DNA from: JAFIFT01 sp020051095
GTDB taxonomy: Bacteria; Pseudomonadota; Gammaproteobacteria; Legionellales; Legionellaceae
NCBI RefSeq assembly: GCF_964199965.1
Contig: NZ_CAXMZT010000005.1
Coordinates: 1-64,000 of the forward strand
Reading direction: 5' to 3'
DNA: 64,000 nt
The notes beneath the pieces are model-generated. The model worked only from the letters and a program-made list of their open reading frames with translations, searched no databases and was not told where the DNA came from. Below are positions 63,377 through 64,000 of this stretch, piece by piece. The translations under genes and the position numbers were made by a program. The stretch's first letter is position 1, and every line of letters starts with the position of its first letter.

Positions 63377-64000
63377 ATGAAGAAGAAAGTTGTTCATATT
63401 ACCACCGTCCATAATGCACAAGATGCGCGTATTTTTTTTAGACAATGCTGTAGCCTTGCTAAACATTTCGATACCCATTTGATAGCGCCAGCAAAACAGG
63501 ATTTTGAACTGGATGGCGTAAACATTCATGCCATAGGGGAAAATCGCGGCAGATTACATAGAGTTCTCGTTAAACAAATCAGAGCATTGTGGACAGCATT
63601 CAGAATCAAAGCGGATTTATATCATTTCCATGATCCCGAACTTATTTTAACGGGATTATGCTTGAAACTTTTGGGGCGCAAGGTAATTTATGATGTTCAT
63701 GAAGATGTGCCGAAAGACATATTGTTAAAAACCCATATTCCCACCGTGCTAAGACGACCGCTTGCTTTAATGGCTAATTTTATGGAAAACCTTGCGGCGA
63801 AATATTGCGATGCGATTATTACGGTCACCCCCGACATCGCCCGCCGATTTCCTCCCCATAAAACAGTATTAGTGAGAAACTACCCGTTTCAAATTTTACC
63901 CGCAGCGACCTATCAAGCATACCTTGCACGTGAAATTGACCTTATTTATATCGGTAGCATCACGTTAAACCGTGGCTTAACTCAGATGACCACTGCTGCA
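63377..64000 (+). CDS. GT4-family glycosyltransferase, truncated by the window end
   Basis: The first 208 residues of a frame that runs off the 3' edge with no stop. The start MKKKVVHITTVHNAQDARIFFRQC is typical of a group of GT4 transferases. The N-terminal Rossmann half continues with DLYHFHDPELILTGLCLKLLGRKVIYDVHED and DAIITVTPDIARRF, and the second half begins DLIYIGSITLNRG. Likely another O-antigen or capsule transferase. It is divergent from asnB, with 113 bases between them. Confidence 0.85.
   Translation, partial: MKKKVVHITTVHNAQDARIFFRQCCSLAKHFDTHLIAPAKQDFELDGVNIHAIGENRGRLHRVLVKQIRALWTAFRIKADLYHFHDPELILTGLCLKLLGRKVIYDVHEDVPKDILLKTHIPTVLRRPLALMANFMENLAAKYCDAIITVTPDIARRFPPHKTVLVRNYPFQILPAATYQAYLAREIDLIYIGSITLNRGLTQMTTAA

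Overview
The window reads as chromosome of an AT-leaning gammaproteobacterium, most likely a host-associated member of the Legionellales (Legionella / Berkiella / Coxiella relatives). The housekeeping genes (trxA-rho, rsmE, fumC, a YejM-like envelope protein, MltB, a caa3-type oxidase operon) are ordinary for that class. They are interspersed with long proteins that have eukaryote-like or very unusual architecture and look like type IV secretion effectors. The lineage call is inferred from gene content and not from a marker gene.

Layout. 0.1-4.1 kb holds small accessory genes: a methyltransferase, an exported NTF2-fold protein, a kinase-like protein, DUF924 and DUF4169. 4.2-4.8 kb encodes a hydrophobic protein with Ser-Pro-Gln repeats and a glutamate-rich tail. 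5.0-15.5 kb is one compact co-directional run: a MoxR/DUF58/DUF4381/BatA/BatB/BatC/BatD cluster followed without gaps by an amidase and a SulP transporter. A YejM/PbgA-like protein follows, then a 400-base non-coding stretch with hairpins and a 14-base inverted repeat. On the minus strand lies a 737-residue protein with a RasGEF-like (CDC25) domain. Next come a small HTH regulator with a good promoter and terminator, an MltB-type transglycosylase, a DAK2-DegV fusion with two membrane proteins of lipid-linked families, a beta-lactamase-fold hydrolase and a LysE/ArgO exporter.

27.1-35.4 kb is a single 2780-residue gene with a SecA-like ATPase motor near residues 1560-2050, embedded in unrecognised helical sequence and ending in a C-terminal membrane hairpin. 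35.6-41.6 kb is a respiratory operon: a tetraheme cytochrome c, coxB with a fused heme c domain, coxA, ctaG and coxC. 41.9-47.3 kb has two paralogous alpha-amylase-fold (GH13-like) proteins without signal peptides around a 292-residue unknown. 47.4-53.3 kb has moaD-like/moeB-rhodanese genes, fumC, rsmE, trxA and rho. A papain-family exported peptidase at 53.8-54.9 kb sits between two ~200-base direct repeats. ETHE1-like persulfide dioxygenase and a flavoprotein follow. From 57.1 kb to the end is a surface-polysaccharide cluster (WbpA, WbpB, WbpD, two GT4 glycosyltransferases, AsnB-type amidotransferase) that makes a diamino uronic acid sugar; the last gene runs off the window.

A dispersed palindromic repeat occurs at least four times (41.7, 50.2, 53.4 and 55.0 kb). 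I saw no rRNA, tRNA, CRISPR array or recognisable insertion sequence. The strongest candidates for undescribed biology are the giant SecA-motor protein and the RasGEF-domain protein, followed by the paired GH13-like proteins.
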